The translations under genes were made by a program, and so were the position numbers. From Saccopteryx bilineata (Eukaryota; Chordata; Mammalia; Chiroptera; Emballonuridae), in NCBI RefSeq assembly GCF_036850765.1, contig NC_089495.1, positions 26,938,875 through 27,002,874 on the forward strand: 64,000 nt of DNA, written 5' to 3'. The notes under the pieces were generated by a model. That model searched no databases. It was not told the DNA's origin and worked only from the letters and a program-made list of their open reading frames with translations. Positions 1-12,700 of this stretch are shown here, piece by piece. Position 1 is the stretch's first letter. Every line of letters starts with the position of its first letter.

Positions 1-1870
1 TATTTGTGAGTAAACTTACCTGTTGGTCATCTATCTCTTCCTTGTGTCCTTGAGTATACACCATAATTGAGCTCTTCCAACTAAGAATAGTATCTAAATT
101 AGCACAACCTTATTTAGAAGAAAACTTATGTTAAATTTACCATTTGAGACAACACCTTAATCCATAAAGACCATAAACTGATATATAAGTAACTTTTTTA
201 AAAGTTTTACTCTTGCAAAGCTTATAAATTAATTGAGAAGAAAGGCAGATGTCAGTGAGCACAAGCAAACGTGTAGCTAATAAAAGCATATTAACTCTCT
301 GTTATCTAGTATTGTTAAAAAATGGAATATTCTGGTTAAACACAATTGTATTTAGCAAAGAATTATCTTTCAATGGTTTCTAAACAGTAAATCTAAAATC
401 CATTCTCTTAATCATTAAACTAGTTTACAGTACTTTTAAACATGCAACTACTACTGTACATCTTCTAAAATGCCAGTTAAAAGAATGGTCAGCAGAATGT
501 CATATAATGAAAATTACAGGGTTTGACACAGAGTCATTCAAAACTGTGCTAAATCTTATATGAGAAATTTATATGTATATCTATGCTTGTATCTCTCCAT
601 ATATGTGCACTTACATACATGTAAATGGCAACCACATGGGTATATTCACATACATGTCAATGCAGGAAATAAGTCCTTTCCAAGTGTGTAGCTTGTGATT
701 TGATGAGGAACTACAGGGGCTTTCCACAAATCTTATCATCACTGTGATGTTTTAACTCATCTTCAGTCTGGTTTTGCAGTGTTTCTAACAACGCTATTCC
801 TTTGAGGGGTTTTTCCCAGTTACCATGCAATACTGTGTTTACTGAGTCTGAAAAAGTTGAAATTACCTCTTTGATATGAATGTCATAGCACTCTCCTTTA
901 TTTTTCATATACTTAGGACAAAATTATATTGTGATAAGCTTCTGAGTAACATAGACATTCATCATTAAAATAATCTAATTTTGATTGATATGGTAGTTCA
1001 GAAAACTCTCTTAATTCTTTTGTTCTGTAGTTCAGGATTTTAATTTAATGAACATAGTGTTATCTTATAGTTGTGGATATAAATATATGGCCTGCAACTC
1101 CAATATTTCATGTGCTATCACTTTGAATGTTCATGGGAAACTGTCATTCTCTGCATTAATATATGAAGACGCTGCTGTTATATAGATAAAATGAGTACTG
1201 TCATCCAAAAAATAGCTTTGAATCTTATTTGCAGCTTCTCATGTATTTTCATAACTTCCAAAGATGAGTAAATTTATTCAGGGTGTTTGGTTTCAGTTTG
1301 AACCAAGTCCAGAAGGTAATTGGTTAAAGAATGAAAGCTGGCATCATTGGCTTTGCTATCTTATCATCTTGGTGCCTGGACTCTAATGAATGCCATTCAG
1401 GGAGGCCTGATGGATCAGCCTGAGCAGGAGCCTGGAGGGGCCATGGTTATTATTGACATCCATTACCGATGTTGGTATTATCTTTATGAAGAGTAAGGAA
1501 ATCTGCCAAGTGTGTGGTGAAAATCACAAAGTGCTCTATTTACAATAGAAAATGTCTTAACAGAGAAAAATAAATTAGGAAATGTTCTCTGGAAAAGTAC
1601 AGCATCTCATATAAGGGTACAACTAGTAATAAAGAATCAATATGGATGAAACAAAAATATTGGTTGACAGCTGGTGGACATACTTGGAGAAAATGATGTA
1701 GTGTAGGATTAAAAATTAACAATGCCTACTTACAGTAAGTTTCTTTCTTTTTCTATGGGATAAAACTCAGATCCATGAGGCTAAACAATATCATTCAAAG
1801 AAGTTTAACAATTGTGAAGGGGCATTAGTCTCTGGATCCAAAAAGTAAAATTCTGATTAAAAAAAAAACT
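1..1870. other. Unique AT-rich sequence, no feature recognised
   Basis: No long open frame, splice-bounded exon or repeat family that I recognise. Short frames of 60-65 codons occur on both strands, but they have no recognisable motif and are at chance level for AT-rich DNA. Treated as intergenic or intronic sequence. Confidence 0.5.
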
Positions 1871-2240
1871 GGCCCTGGCCAATTGGCTCAGTGGTAGAGT
1901 GTCGGCCTGGCATGAAGGACTCCCGGGTTTGATTCCCGGTCAGGGCACACAGGAGAAGTGCCCATCTGCTTCTCTAGCCTTCCCCCTCTCCTTCCTCTCT
2001 GTCTCTCTCTTCCCCTCCCACATCCAAGGCTCCATTGGAGCAAAGTTGGCCCGGGCGCTGAGGATGGCTCTGTGGCCTCTGCCTCAGGCGCTAGAATGGC
2101 TCTGGTTGCAACAGAGCGGTGCCCCCCGATGGGCAGAGCATCGCCCCCTGGTGGGCATGCAGGGTGGATTCCAGCCGGGCACATGCGGGAGTCTGTCTGA
2201 CTGCCTCCCCATTTCCAACTTTAGAAAAATACAAAAAAAA
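1871..2240 (+). mobile_element. VES-type tRNA-derived SINE, + strand
   Basis: The tRNA-like head starts 'ggccctggcc' and keeps recognisable pol III A-box (near 'ggctcagtggtagag') and B-box (near 'gtttgattcccgg') regions. It is followed by the family body (pyrimidine-rich 'tctctctcttcccctccca', then 'gcgctgaggatggctctg') and the tail 'agaaaaatacaaaaaaaat'. Full-length, somewhat diverged from the GC-rich copies at 42.4 and 57.3 kb. Open frames translated across it are artefacts. A clean target-site duplication was not found. Confidence 0.88.
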
Positions 2241-2490
2241 TCTGAAAATAAATTAAGATATGATGGCTGAGAAACTGGAGAAAGTATTTTCATTTGTTTC
2301 CTTTATCAATGCTTTGACAAATAAAATAATACAGCAAGTTGTTCCTGAAGTATTGTTAGTCCTTTAAAATGTTAATACATGAAAGTAAACTTAGATGCTT
2401 TTCCTACTCTTGACTACCTGTGCAGCATGTGGTATCTTTAAAATTTAAATTTGGCATTGCTTTGTCTTCACTCCTATGTTTATGTGACAA

Positions 2491-2695
2491 TTTTTTTTAA
2501 TTTTTTTTTAATTTTTATTTTTTATTGTGGAGAGAGGGAGAGAAAGAGAGAAAGAGAAACATTTACTTGTGGTTCCACCCATCCATCCACTCACTGGTTC
2601 ATTGGTTGAGTCATGTTTGTGCCCTGACCAGGGATGGAACCCACTACCTTGCCATATCAGATGATGCTCTAACCAACTGAGCTACCCACCTAGTC
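2491..2695 (-). mobile_element. Older VES-type tRNA SINE, minus strand
   Basis: Read on the minus strand it begins 'gactaggtgggtagctcag', has a B-box-like 'gggttccatccctgg', then 'tcagggcac', a CT-rich stretch and an A-rich tail (T-rich at the low-coordinate end). It lacks the long body of the copy at 1871, so it belongs to an older, simpler bat tRNA-SINE subfamily. Confidence 0.75.
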
Positions 2696-3139
2696 TAATT
2701 TTCTCTATCCCCAAAGAAAACTGTTAGGTCACCTTTTGAGATCATTGGCATTGCCCAGTAAATTAAAATGTAGGTGACAGCTTGGAAGGAAAAAAAAGCA
2801 ATGAGCATCATACCTGAACACATTTTTTCTAATCAAGCTAGGAAAGACAAGTCATGTTCAACAAGTGCCCATGCAAGAGAAGAGAAGGGACAGGATTATT
2901 GATTATATAAGTGAGGAGGTGGCTAGTTTTCAATAGGATGGCACTCCAGCTCTCTCCTTAGTGTATTCAGTAGACTGCAGTGCGACTATAGCTCAGGCCA
3001 TAAGGTTGTGTTATTTAATCTGTTTAAATGGTGAACTACTGAGATATGTTAGGGAAATTGGATTTTAAGGAAACATCAGTTTTTTTGGTGATAACAAAGG
3101 GCAAAGTGATTGCATACTCTCATGCTTCTTGGTTCAGTC
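2696..3139. other. Unique sequence, nothing recognised
   Basis: No coding signal and no repeat family that I recognise in this stretch. Confidence 0.4.
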
Positions 3140-3600
3140 TCTCCTCATTTCTTACCTGCATCAGCTAAAATCAGTCTGATATTCCTGCCTCGAAGCTGCA
3201 GGCTTCTACTCCATCCAATCTCGAAGGCTGCTCAGAGTAAATGCCCTAAAATAAGTCTGATCATGTCACTCATCTGCTGAAAACCCTTCAGAGGTTCCCA
3301 TAACCTAAAGGATAAAAATCAAAATCCTTAGTCAAGCAGAGAAATCCCTATTAGGCCTGGTACCAGATGACCTTTTCAGTTTTATCTCTGGCTGCTCTTT
3401 ACCTTGGGCACACTTGAGCTTTAGATGTACCAGACAGCCTTCGCTCTCCGAACTCACTGTACTCCATCAAACATTAGGCCACTGCACATGCTGTTCATCT
3501 GTCTGTAATGACCATTACAATCCTCATCTCTTTTATTGTGGCTGAGAACCTACCCTGCCTTTAAGATTGAGTTCCAATACCATCTTTTCTCATAGTATAT
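3140..3600 (+). repeat. Ancient L2-type LINE 3' fragment
   Basis: Carries the succession of phrases typical of the L2 3' region: 'tctgatcatgtcactc', 'ctgctgaaaacccttca', 'aggataaaaatcaaaatcc' and later 'cactgcacatgctgttc'. These match what I remember of the L2 consensus at roughly 70-75% similarity, as expected for a mammal-wide relic. Edges are approximate. Confidence 0.65.
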
Positions 3601-4541
3601 CTGTATAGAAGTATATATGTAAATTGTATTATAGATACATACAGGGAGAAACAGCTCTCATTTTGCACAGTAGTACAAAACTACATAATGACTATGGAAG
3701 CAAATGATCTTAATAATCAATGGGAAAAACCATAATTGCTCCATGAACTTTAATTTTTTTGTCAATACATTAAAAACTCTCTCAGTATCTATTATAAATG
3801 TATATATAAAGAAGTAAAAATAAATCAAATATTTATTTAGCACACTGTGATTAAAAGCATTGGAAACATTGAGAATTAGAGTTTTATGTCTTTGTAACAA
3901 AGGAAATAAGCAGTTGGAACAGTGTTTTCCTCCTTCTCATGGTATAACTGATAAAACAAAATAAGTATTTTTTCTATGTCTAAGTTTGGATCAGCTTCCA
4001 ACACTTTATTCTTTGAACTTTCAATATCATGAAATATCTCTAAGGTTTTCTTTAACGCAAAGTTTTTTTGCCAGCATCACTTTTTATGGGACATCTTTAC
4101 CCTTTTGGTTAGAACCTCTTTCCACATTTAGGTGGCCAAGTTTGCTTTTGGGGGTTCTTCTGGTTGCATATGTGGGGTTTCTAGAATGGCAGCAGTGTTG
4201 ATATTCCCAGTCAACTATTTCTTGCATAATTCTATCTAAGTCCATTTCAAGTTTCACTTCCAAGGCCAATCACTTTTCTTTTTTTCTTGTTAAGTTTTCA
4301 TCTTTGTTAGCCAATTCCCTCTTTCCATTATTAGTCGTTATAAAATATGAGAGGGATGTATAACTAGGAGACAAGGAGGCATCAAAACTGCATATTTTGC
4401 TGTCTGAGTCTGAAGGTGAACAATAGCTGACAGACGATAACAGAAATGATGTAATTTTCACTGATCATGATGCACACTTGTTATTTCCATTAAAATTTGG
4501 AATGGGAGAGTTAGCAATGGAGTGTGTATGTTTTTAAATTA
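3601..4541. other. Unique sequence, nothing recognised
   Basis: AT-rich, no credible gene. Overlapping 60-80 codon frames on both strands near 3.66-4.46 kb lack any recognisable domain. Confidence 0.4.
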
Positions 4542-4922
4542 CCATCATCCCTAAATATCCATGGAGGAGGGGTCCCAGATCCCCTCATGGGTATCCAAAT
4601 CCACTGGTGCTAAAGTTTCTGATATAAAATGGCCTAGTATTTACATATGACCTATGCACATCCTCCTGTGTATTTTAAATCATTTATAGATTATTTATAA
4701 TACCTATTAGAATGTAAATGTTAAGTAAATAGCTGTTATACGGTATTGTCTAGGGAATAATGACAAGGAAAAAAAGTCTGTACATGTTCAGTACAGGTGC
4801 AACCATTGTAAAGCTAACTACATAGTATGCATAAGCAAAAATGTAACATTTTTCCCCAATATTTTTGCTCCATAGTGGTTGAATCCATGGATGTGGAATG
4901 CTTGGATACAGGGGACTGACTG
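4542..4922 (+). mobile_element. MER2-like non-autonomous Tigger element
   Basis: Contains the hallmark sentence of MER2: 'atcatccctaaatatccatgg' region at the left, then 'ataaaatggcctagtattt', 'gacctatgcacatcctcc', 'gggaataatgacaagg', 'gtctgtacatgttcagtac' and 'gttgaatccatggatg'. It closes with the complementary end 'ggggactgactg'. Ancient pogo-type MITE mobilised by Tigger transposase; it has no coding capacity. Confidence 0.8.
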
Positions 4923-5049
4923 TACTTATAGTTAATATACTGTGGAAAGTACAATTTAAGCCATGTTGCTGAGGAAATGGTATTATTTAAATTAACTATG
5001 AGTCACTATAACTATAATTCATGCATATTGGAATGGTGCAAAGCAGGGA

Positions 5050-5052
<3 letters not shown>

Positions 5053-5126
<74 letters not shown>

Positions 5127-5132
5127 GAGAGA
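5053..5132. repeat. (GT)n(GA)n compound microsatellite
   Basis: About 18 GT units run directly into about 20 GA units with one interruption. The 63-codon frame across it is a translation of the repeat. Confidence 0.95.
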
Positions 5133-5589
5133 ATTTTTTTGCAAGTCTATCTTCCATTTATAATGTAAATCGCTGTTCATTAAACACTTCCTATGCATTA
5201 GTTCTGATGCTTTAGGCTACTAGTTTCACCCACCCCAATTGCTCTGTGACTGACTTCACATGAAAAAAATTCAATTGTTCCTACCTTAAATTCACTTCAG
5301 GTACTTCTCCCCTCCCCTCCATGTGTTCCTGGTTTTACTGGTGCGTGAGAAGCCAGAGGATCTGCTTGAAACTCATACATATGCACCCCAGTATGGAAAC
5401 CAGTAGAGAAAATTTTTCTCCCTTCCTTTACTTACGTAGATCATTCAGAAACTTAGTAACTCATATAGCCTCTCACTGGACATTTCTACAAGATCAAGCA
5501 ATTTCTTGTGCTGAACAAAAGGCAAAGATTTGGTGCTGAGTTCTCAATTGTTAATATGCATGGATCTGGTAGTCAGTGAAATTTAAAGA
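5133..5589. other. Unique sequence, nothing recognised
   Basis: A 72-codon frame at 5321-5539 (+) starts MCSWFYWC but has no recognisable domain, no supporting context and no second exon, so it is not called as a gene. Confidence 0.4.
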
Positions 5590-6084
5590 TAACTAGCAGA
5601 TTTCCAAGCAGACAAGAAGGATGAAGTCCTTCCAGGTAAAAGGAATAGAGGTACAAAGGCAAGAAAGCATGCTAGAACATGACACATATGGGAGAATCGC
5701 CAGTGATTCTTCACACACTGGACTGTGTGAAGAATAAAAGTGAGAACTGAGATAAGTCAGTGACAGAGTCTTTACACTCTGCTGAGAAATTGAAATGTCA
5801 TCACATGGGTTATAGGTAGCTATTAAGAAACTTTAAACAACAGACCAACATAAACTGATATTCTAGACTGAAAGGGCTCTCAGAAGGTGGCAAGAAGGAT
5901 CAATGGGAAATAGGAGACAATTACTATCATCTAGCTAGCAGATAATGAAAGCTTGTAGTAGGCAGTGGCAGTGTGGATAAAATAAGTGGTCATGCTGAAG
6001 AGACTTTCAACAGATCAAACCAGTACTGTTTGATAATTGATTGGATGGTAAGAAAATGGGTAAAGGAGTAGGAATGGTCTAGGG
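5590..6084 (+). repeat. Ancient dispersed repeat (family not named)
   Basis: Shows the order of phrases of a widespread mammalian repeat: 'ttccaggtaaaaggaatag', 'tacaaaggcaagaaagcatg', 'gtaggcagtggcagtgtgg', 'ttgattggatgg'. Similar order and wording occur at 55.4-56.6 kb and, more weakly, near 52.6 kb. I recognise the family but cannot name it safely. A short hAT element inserted into or at the end of it at 6085. Confidence 0.4.
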
Positions 6085-6374
6085 CAGTGGTCCCCAACCT
6101 TTTCTGGGCCACGGACCAGTTTAATGTTAGAAAAATTTTCACGGACTGGCCTTTAGGGTGGGACGGATAAATGTATCACGTGACCGAGACAAGCGTCAAG
6201 AGTGAGTCTTAGATGGATGTAACAGAGGGAATCTGGTCATTTTTAAAAAATAAAACATCATTCAGACTTAAATATAAATAAAATGGAAATAATGTAAGTT
6301 ATTTATTCTTTCTCTGCGGACCGGTACCAAATAGCCCATGGACCAGTACACAGCCCGGGGGTTGGGGACCACTG
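6085..6374. mobile_element. Non-autonomous hAT element (MITE) with perfect TSD
   Basis: The ends are inverted: 'cagtggtccccaacc' at the left and 'ggttggggaccactg' at the right (perfect 15-bp TIR). They are flanked by identical 8-bp duplications 'gtctaggg' at 6077-6084 and 6375-6382, the length expected for hAT. The 290-bp element has subterminal inverted stretches ('ccacggaccagt' / 'ccatggaccagt') and no ORF. It must have been moved by a hAT transposase supplied in trans. Confidence 0.92.
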
Positions 6375-6382
6375 GTCTAGGG

Positions 6383-7185
6383 TGATTTTCACCTAATAGT
6401 AATCAATGGGAATTTGATTATTTTTTGAGTGTAGCAATCAACTGAGTTAGGGAATTCCCAAAAAGAGCTAAGTTTCTGTAACCCCAAGATCTAGTAAGAG
6501 TATTTAACCCAGAGCTAATATTTGGTGATTTTTAAATTCATTTCTGAAGTGTTTAACTTTTTCTAATACTCTTTCTATCCTACCAATCCAGAAAACTGAT
6601 TCTCCTTAAGAAAAGGAATAATTTAAGGTTTTAAGCTTAAATATAATGATAAGGAATGTTCAATAATAGGTAAGTAAAATGCTTTGGCTATATTCAGGCT
6701 TTGAAGCTTAGTTTTCACATTTGTGAGTTGAGTGTTTGGCCATCTGGATTTTCCACATGGATCTATTTGAAAAGGAAACTTCTGTGGTTTATAACAAAAT
6801 TAACTTGTTTCTAGGTCCAACCAACAGATTTCCTTCTCCTTGTCTATCCTGACAGCTTACTTCTTTGAATCTCATCTGTGCACATATTTGGGGAGAAATT
6901 CATCTCTCATTTTGATTCTTGACAGCCATATCGTTTAAGATCTGAATTGTTTCGCTTCTGAGAACTTGAGTCACATTTGTTAATTTTGCTTTATTGCAAA
7001 TGTTTAGTGCTCCACTCATGACTTTCACATAACACACTTAATGAGCATCAGTTCTCACAGTGCCCCATATGTGGACTGAGAATGTTATTTACTTCCTCTG
7101 GATTAGGAAAGTGCCACAACAAGAACTTAGATCTCCATAGGCAGCAGAATAAGCCAGACTGGGATGAGCAGAGATCCAGTTATTT
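6383..7185. other. Unique sequence, nothing recognised
   Basis: No gene or repeat that I can support. Confidence 0.4.
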
Positions 7186-7200
7186 TATATATGAAATTTC

Positions 7201-7321
7201 TATCTTTTTTTTTTTAGAGAGGAGAGGGAGAGAGAGAGAGAGAGAGAGAGAAGGGGGGAGGAGCTGGAAGCATCAACTCCCATATGTGCCTTGACCAGGC
7301 AAGCCCAGGGTTTCGAACCGG
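7201..7321 (-). mobile_element. 5'-truncated tRNA-SINE with 15-bp TSD, minus strand
   Basis: A T-rich start, GA-rich block and 'catatgtgccttgaccagg' identify the 3' part of a bat tRNA SINE read on the minus strand. It is bracketed by exact copies of 'tatatatgaaatttc' at 7186-7200 and 7322-7336, the L1-type TSD. The tRNA head is mostly missing, so the copy was truncated at insertion. The frame starting at 7082 runs into it by chance. Confidence 0.82.
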
Positions 7322-7636
7322 TATATATGAAATTTCAATGGGTCACGTGCTCAGAGATGAACCTTCCTAGAGGCATTATGTGTATGTTTAGCCAGATATG
7401 ATTAGTATAAGACCAAAGTTTTAAAAATTCAAATGTGGCAAGCAGTCAGAATGCTATGTTGATGTCTAATAGATTGCGAAATTAAGGACACTATCAGGTA
7501 GGTCATGGATGATCATGATACAGGTATCTCCAATAGATTGCAGACTAAGAAGACTATTTTCAATAGGTTGTGGTAAGAATAAAAATTAAGACATATGGAT
7601 AGCAACTGTAACTTCTTTTATAAGAATTAATTGGTA

Positions 7637-8024
7637 GCCTAACCAGGTGGTTGCACAGTGGATAGAGCATTGGTATAGGATGCAGAAGAACCAGGTTCAA
7701 AACCCTGAGGTCACCGGCTTGAGTGCAGGCTCATCTGGCTTGAGCATGGGCTCACCAGCTTGAGTATGAAGTTGCTTGCTTCAGCATGGGATCACAGACA
7801 TGATCCCATGGTCACTGGCTTGAGCCCAAGATCGCTGGCTTGAATAAGGGGTCACTGGCTCAGCTGCAGCTCCCCCTCAGTCAAGGAACATATGAGAAAG
7901 CAGTCAATGAACAACTGAGGTGCCACAACAAAGAATTGATGCTTCTCATCTCTCTCTCCTTTCCTGTCTATTTGTCCCTCTCTCTCTCACTAAAAAAAAA
8001 AGAAAAAAAAAAGAAAGAAAAAAT
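7637..8024 (+). mobile_element. Rhin-1-like tRNA SINE, + strand
   Basis: Starts 'gcctaaccaggtggttg' and runs through the characteristic 'cttgag' modules ('caccggcttgag', 'ctggcttgagcatggg', 'cactggcttgagcccaag'), 'ggaacatatgagaaagcag', 'caatgaacaactgaggtg' and a CT-rich block into an A-rich tail. The module 'gcttgag..gggctca' is present in extra copies. The family name is from memory. Confidence 0.8.
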
Positions 8025-8738
8025 AATTTTAATGGTGAGGGAAAGAAAAGAGATAAGACTGTATTTTGGGGGCCGACTCACAGACCTCTGGACATGAGGC
8101 AGCCCTGGAAGTGGTCCGATTGGGCGTGCGTGACCCCACCGGCAGGGGTGAGGGAAGAGGCAGATGCCCAAGCCCGTGAGCAAGAGTGCTCACAGTGCAC
8201 ACAGGCTCTCAGGGGCAGCTGAGGATGGGATGGCCACGGAAGCAGTCCAAAGGGGCATGTGGACACGGGCAAGCCCGACCAGGTCAACAGTGGTCGTGAA
8301 AGCAGGCTGACGCCAGCACCACCTGAGCCCAAAAGCCCCGGGCAGCAAAAGTAGTGGTGGTCTTTTAGACAGAACACATGAAAGGAGCACAGGGGCCACA
8401 CCCACTGGAACCCTGAGACTACACCCTACTGAGTGCTACCATACCTAATCACTGAATTATAGTACTGAACCCAACAAGTAGCCAGAAATACGAGGCAACA
8501 GAAAGCAAATTTTAGGGGTACTTGAACTTTTAAAGGAACTTCTCCCAGGTTAAGAGTAGATAAAAGCAAGCCTAGGAGTGCAGCTGATACTTACAATAGC
8601 ACCAGGACCTAGCAGAGGCAGCCACAAGAAATGGATAACATATAGCTTCCAAAAGGTGGATAAGAACCAGTCATAGGCAGTGACCCCACTGATCTGTGCC
8701 AGGCCATGGCTGGGGAAGTCCAGGGCAACACAGACAAA

Positions 8739-9658
8739 ATGGGAAGATGGAGAAGTGCAATCCAAATGAATCAACAAGAGAAACCTCCAGAAAATGAACT
8801 AAGTGAGACAGAAATAAGCAAACTACTGGATGCAGAGTTTAAAATAATAAGTATTAGAATGCTGAAAGATCTTAGTAAAACAGTGGATCGACAGTGAGCA
8901 CATAAAACATCAGAAAGAACACTGAAATAATAAAGGAGAACCAGTCAGAAATGACAAATACAATATCAGAAATGAAGACAAAACTAGAAGCAATTACAAG
9001 CAGGCTGGATGAAGCAGAGTGTCGAATCAATGATTTAGAAGACAAGATAAATATAAACATAGAAGCAGAGCAGCAAAAAAAAAAGAGAGAGAGAGAGAGA
9101 GACAAAACATCTGAGGAATCTCTAAGAGAGCTCTGTGACAACCTAAAGAGAAACAACATCCACATCATAGGAGTTCCTGAAGAAGAAGAGAAAGAACAAG
9201 GGATAGAGACCGTGCTCAATCAAATCATAGCTGAAAATTTCCCTAAATTGATGCAGGAAAATGTCACAAGTTCAAGAAGCACAAAGAACTCCATTAAAGA
9301 GAAACACAAAGAAATCCACACCAAGACACATCATAATTAAAATAACAAACCTAAGAGATAAACAGAAAATATTAAAAGCTGCTAGGGAAAAAAAGGCTAT
9401 CACCTACAAAAGAACCCCCATAAGGATGATATCCAACTTCTTAACAGAAACACTTGAGGCCAGAAGCAAATGGCAAGAAATATTTAAAGTAATGAAGAAC
9501 AAGAGCCTACAACCAAGACTACTTTATCCAGCAAGGCTATCATGTGAATCGAAGGAGAAATAAAATGCTTCCCAGACAAAAAAACAAAAAACAAACAACT
9601 CAAGGAATTCATTACAACCAAACCAAGGCTGCAAGAAATGTTAACAGGCCTGTTGTAA
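8739..9658 (+). pseudogene. L1 ORF1 remnant, frameshifted
   Basis: The start MGRWRSAIQMN.. at 8739 matches the usual L1 ORF1 opening. The frame is broken after KTVDRQ (~8897) and resumes in another frame at 8951 with the coiled-coil-like stretch (ITSRLDEAECRINDLEDKIN). It shifts again near 9270-9340, where the C-terminal part resumes (ITNLRDKQKILKAAREKKA, followed by an RRM/CTD-type segment). It would end at the TAA at 9656. L1 ORF1p is the trimeric RNA-binding chaperone; this copy cannot make it. Confidence 0.85.
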
Positions 9659-9721
9659 ATAGATCAAAGGGGGAAAAGAATATATCAATAGTACAAGAGG
9701 AATACAGTTTTAAAGAATAAA

Positions 9722-12700
9722 ATGGCAATAAACAACTAAATATCAATAATAACCTTAAATGTAAATGGATTAGATTATCCAATCAAAAGACATAGGGTAG
9801 CTGCATGGATAAGAAAACAGGACCCATACATATGCTGTCTACAAGAGACACACCTCAAAACAAAAGATACACATAGAATAAAGGTAAAAGTATGGAAAAG
9901 AATATTTCATGCAAATGGAATGAAAGAAAAGCTGGGGTAGCAATACTTATATCAGACAAAATGGACTTTAAAACAAAGGCTATAGTAAGAGATAAAGAAG
10001 GTCACTACATAATGATAAAGGGAGCAATCCAACAGGAAGATATAACCATTATAAATATCTACGCACCTAATATAGGAGCACCTAAATATATAAAGCAGAC
10101 TTTGATGAATATAAAGTGTGAGATCAACAGCAATACTATAATAGGAGGGGATTTCAATACCCCACTAACATCAGTAGGTAGATCCTCAAGAAGGAAAATT
10201 AGCAAAGAAACAGCAAACTTGAAGGACACGTTGGATCAACTCAATTTAATAGATATCTTCAGAACCTTTCACCCTAAAGCAGCAGAATATACATTCTTTT
10301 TAAGTGCTCATGGTACATTCTCTAGGGTAGATGACATGTTAGGACACAAAAGTGGTCTCAACAAATTTAAGAAGATTGAAGTCATATCAAGCATTTTCTC
10401 TAATCACAATGGCATGAAACTAGAAATCAACCACAACAGAAAAACTGAAAAATACTCATACACATAGAAACTAAATAGCATGTTATTAACTAATGAATTG
10501 GTTAACAATGAAATCAAAGAAGAAATAAAAAAAATTTTAGAAATGAATGATAATGAACATACAACTCAAAATTTATGGGACACAGCAAAAGCAGTACTGA
10601 GAGGGAAGTTCATAGCACTACAGGCATACCTTAAGAAGCTAGAAAAAGCTTAAATAAACAACTTGACCCTACATCTAAAAGAACTAGAAAAAGAACAGCA
10701 AGTAAAGCCCAGAGTTAGTAGAAGGAAGGAAATAATAAAGATCCGAGTGGAAATAAATGACATAGAGACTAAAGAAACAATACAGAGGATCAATGAAATC
10801 AAGAGCTGGTTCTTTCAAAGGGTAAACAAGATCAGTGAACCTGTAATGAGACTCATCACGAAAAGAAGAGAGAGGACTCAAATAAATAAAATTAAAAATG
10901 AGAGTGGAGAAATAACAACTGACACAACAGAAATACAAAATATTGTAAGAAAGTACTATGAAGAACTGTATGCCAAAAATTAAACAACCTAGATGAAATG
11001 GACAAATTCCTTGAAAGATATAATCTTTCAAAAATCAATCTGGAAGAATCAGAAAACCTAAACAGACTGTTTACAGCAAGTGATATCAAAACAATTATCA
11101 AAAAACTCTCAAAAAACAAGAACTCTGGGCCCAATGGCTTCACTGGTGAAATCTACCAAATATTCAAAGAAGAGCTAACTCCTATCCTTCTCAAGCTATT
11201 TCAAAAAATAAGACTTCCAAGCTCCTTTTATGAGGCAAGCATAATTCTGATTCCAAAACCAGGCAAAGACAACACAAAGAAAGAAAATTATAGGCCAATG
11301 TTCTTGATGAATTTAGATGCTAAAATTCTCAACAGAATATTAGCAAACCAGATCCAGCAATACATGAAAAAAATCATACATCATGATGAAATGCGATTTA
11401 TTTTGGGGAGGTAAGGATGGTACAATATTTGTAAATCAATCAGTGTGATTCATCACATAAACAAAAGGAAGGAGAAAAACCACATGATAATTTTAATAGA
11501 TGCAGAAAAACCATCTGATAAAATCTAGCACCCATTCATGATCAAAACTCTCAGCAAAGTGGGAATACAGGGAACATACCTCAACATGGTAAAGGCCATC
11601 TATGACAAGCCCACAGCCAACATCATAATCAATGGACAAAAATTAAAAGCAATCCCCTTAAGATCAGGAACAAGGCAGGGGTGCCCCCTTTCACCACTCT
11701 TATTCAACATAGTACTGGAAATCCTGCTAGCTACAGCAATCAAACAAAAAGAAGAAATAAAAGGCAACCAAATTGGAAAAGAAGAAGTAATACTAGCATT
11801 ATTTGCAGATGATATGGTACTGTATATAGAAAACCCTAAAGTCTCAGACAAAAAACTACTTGACCTGATGAATGAATTTAGCAAGGTGGCAGGATATAAA
11901 ATTAATACACAGAAATTAGAGGCATTTTTATGTACCAACAATGAACTGTCAGAAAGAGAAATTAAGGAAACAATCCTCTTCGCTATTGCAACAACAACAA
12001 AAAATAAAGTACCTAGCAGTAAATTTAACCAAGGAGGTTAAAGACTTGTACTTGGAAAATCATAAAACATTGATAAAAGAAATCAAGGAAGATACAAACT
12101 AGTAGAAGCATATACTGTGTTCATGTTTAGGCAGAATAAACATCATTAAAATGTCTATATTACCCAAAGCAATTTATAATTTCAATGCAATTCCAATTAA
12201 AATACCAATGACATATTTTAAAGATGTAGAACACATATTCCAAAAATTTATATGGAACCAAAAAATAACAAAACACAAAAAGCCTTAGCAATCTTGAAAA
12301 AGAAGAATAAAGTAGGAGGTATCACGCTTCCAGATATCAAGTTGTACTACAAGGCCATTGTACTCAAAACAGCCTGGTACTGGCATAAGAACAGGCATAC
12401 AGATCAATGGAACAGAACAGAGAACCCAAAATTTATAAAGAACTTATAAAACTCAACATGAGGAAGATAAACAATCCAATCAAGAAATGGGCAGAAGAAA
12501 TGAATAGACACTTCTCCAAAGAGGACATACAGATGGCAGATGAAATAGGCAGATGAAAAAGTGTTCAACATCACTAATCATTAGAGAAATGCAAGTTAAA
12601 ACCACAATGAGATACCACCTCACACCAGTCAGAATGGTGATTATTAACAAAACAACACATGATAGGTGCTGGCAAGGATGTGGAGAAAAGGGAACCCTCC

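Noticed and set aside
1871..1948. tRNA gene at the SINE head
   Set aside because: The tRNA-like head is part of a dispersed SINE, has lost proper cloverleaf pairing and continues into the SINE body.
1888..2293. Overlapping 69-123 codon frames
   Set aside because: They lie within the VES SINE; the same frames recur at every VES copy in the window.
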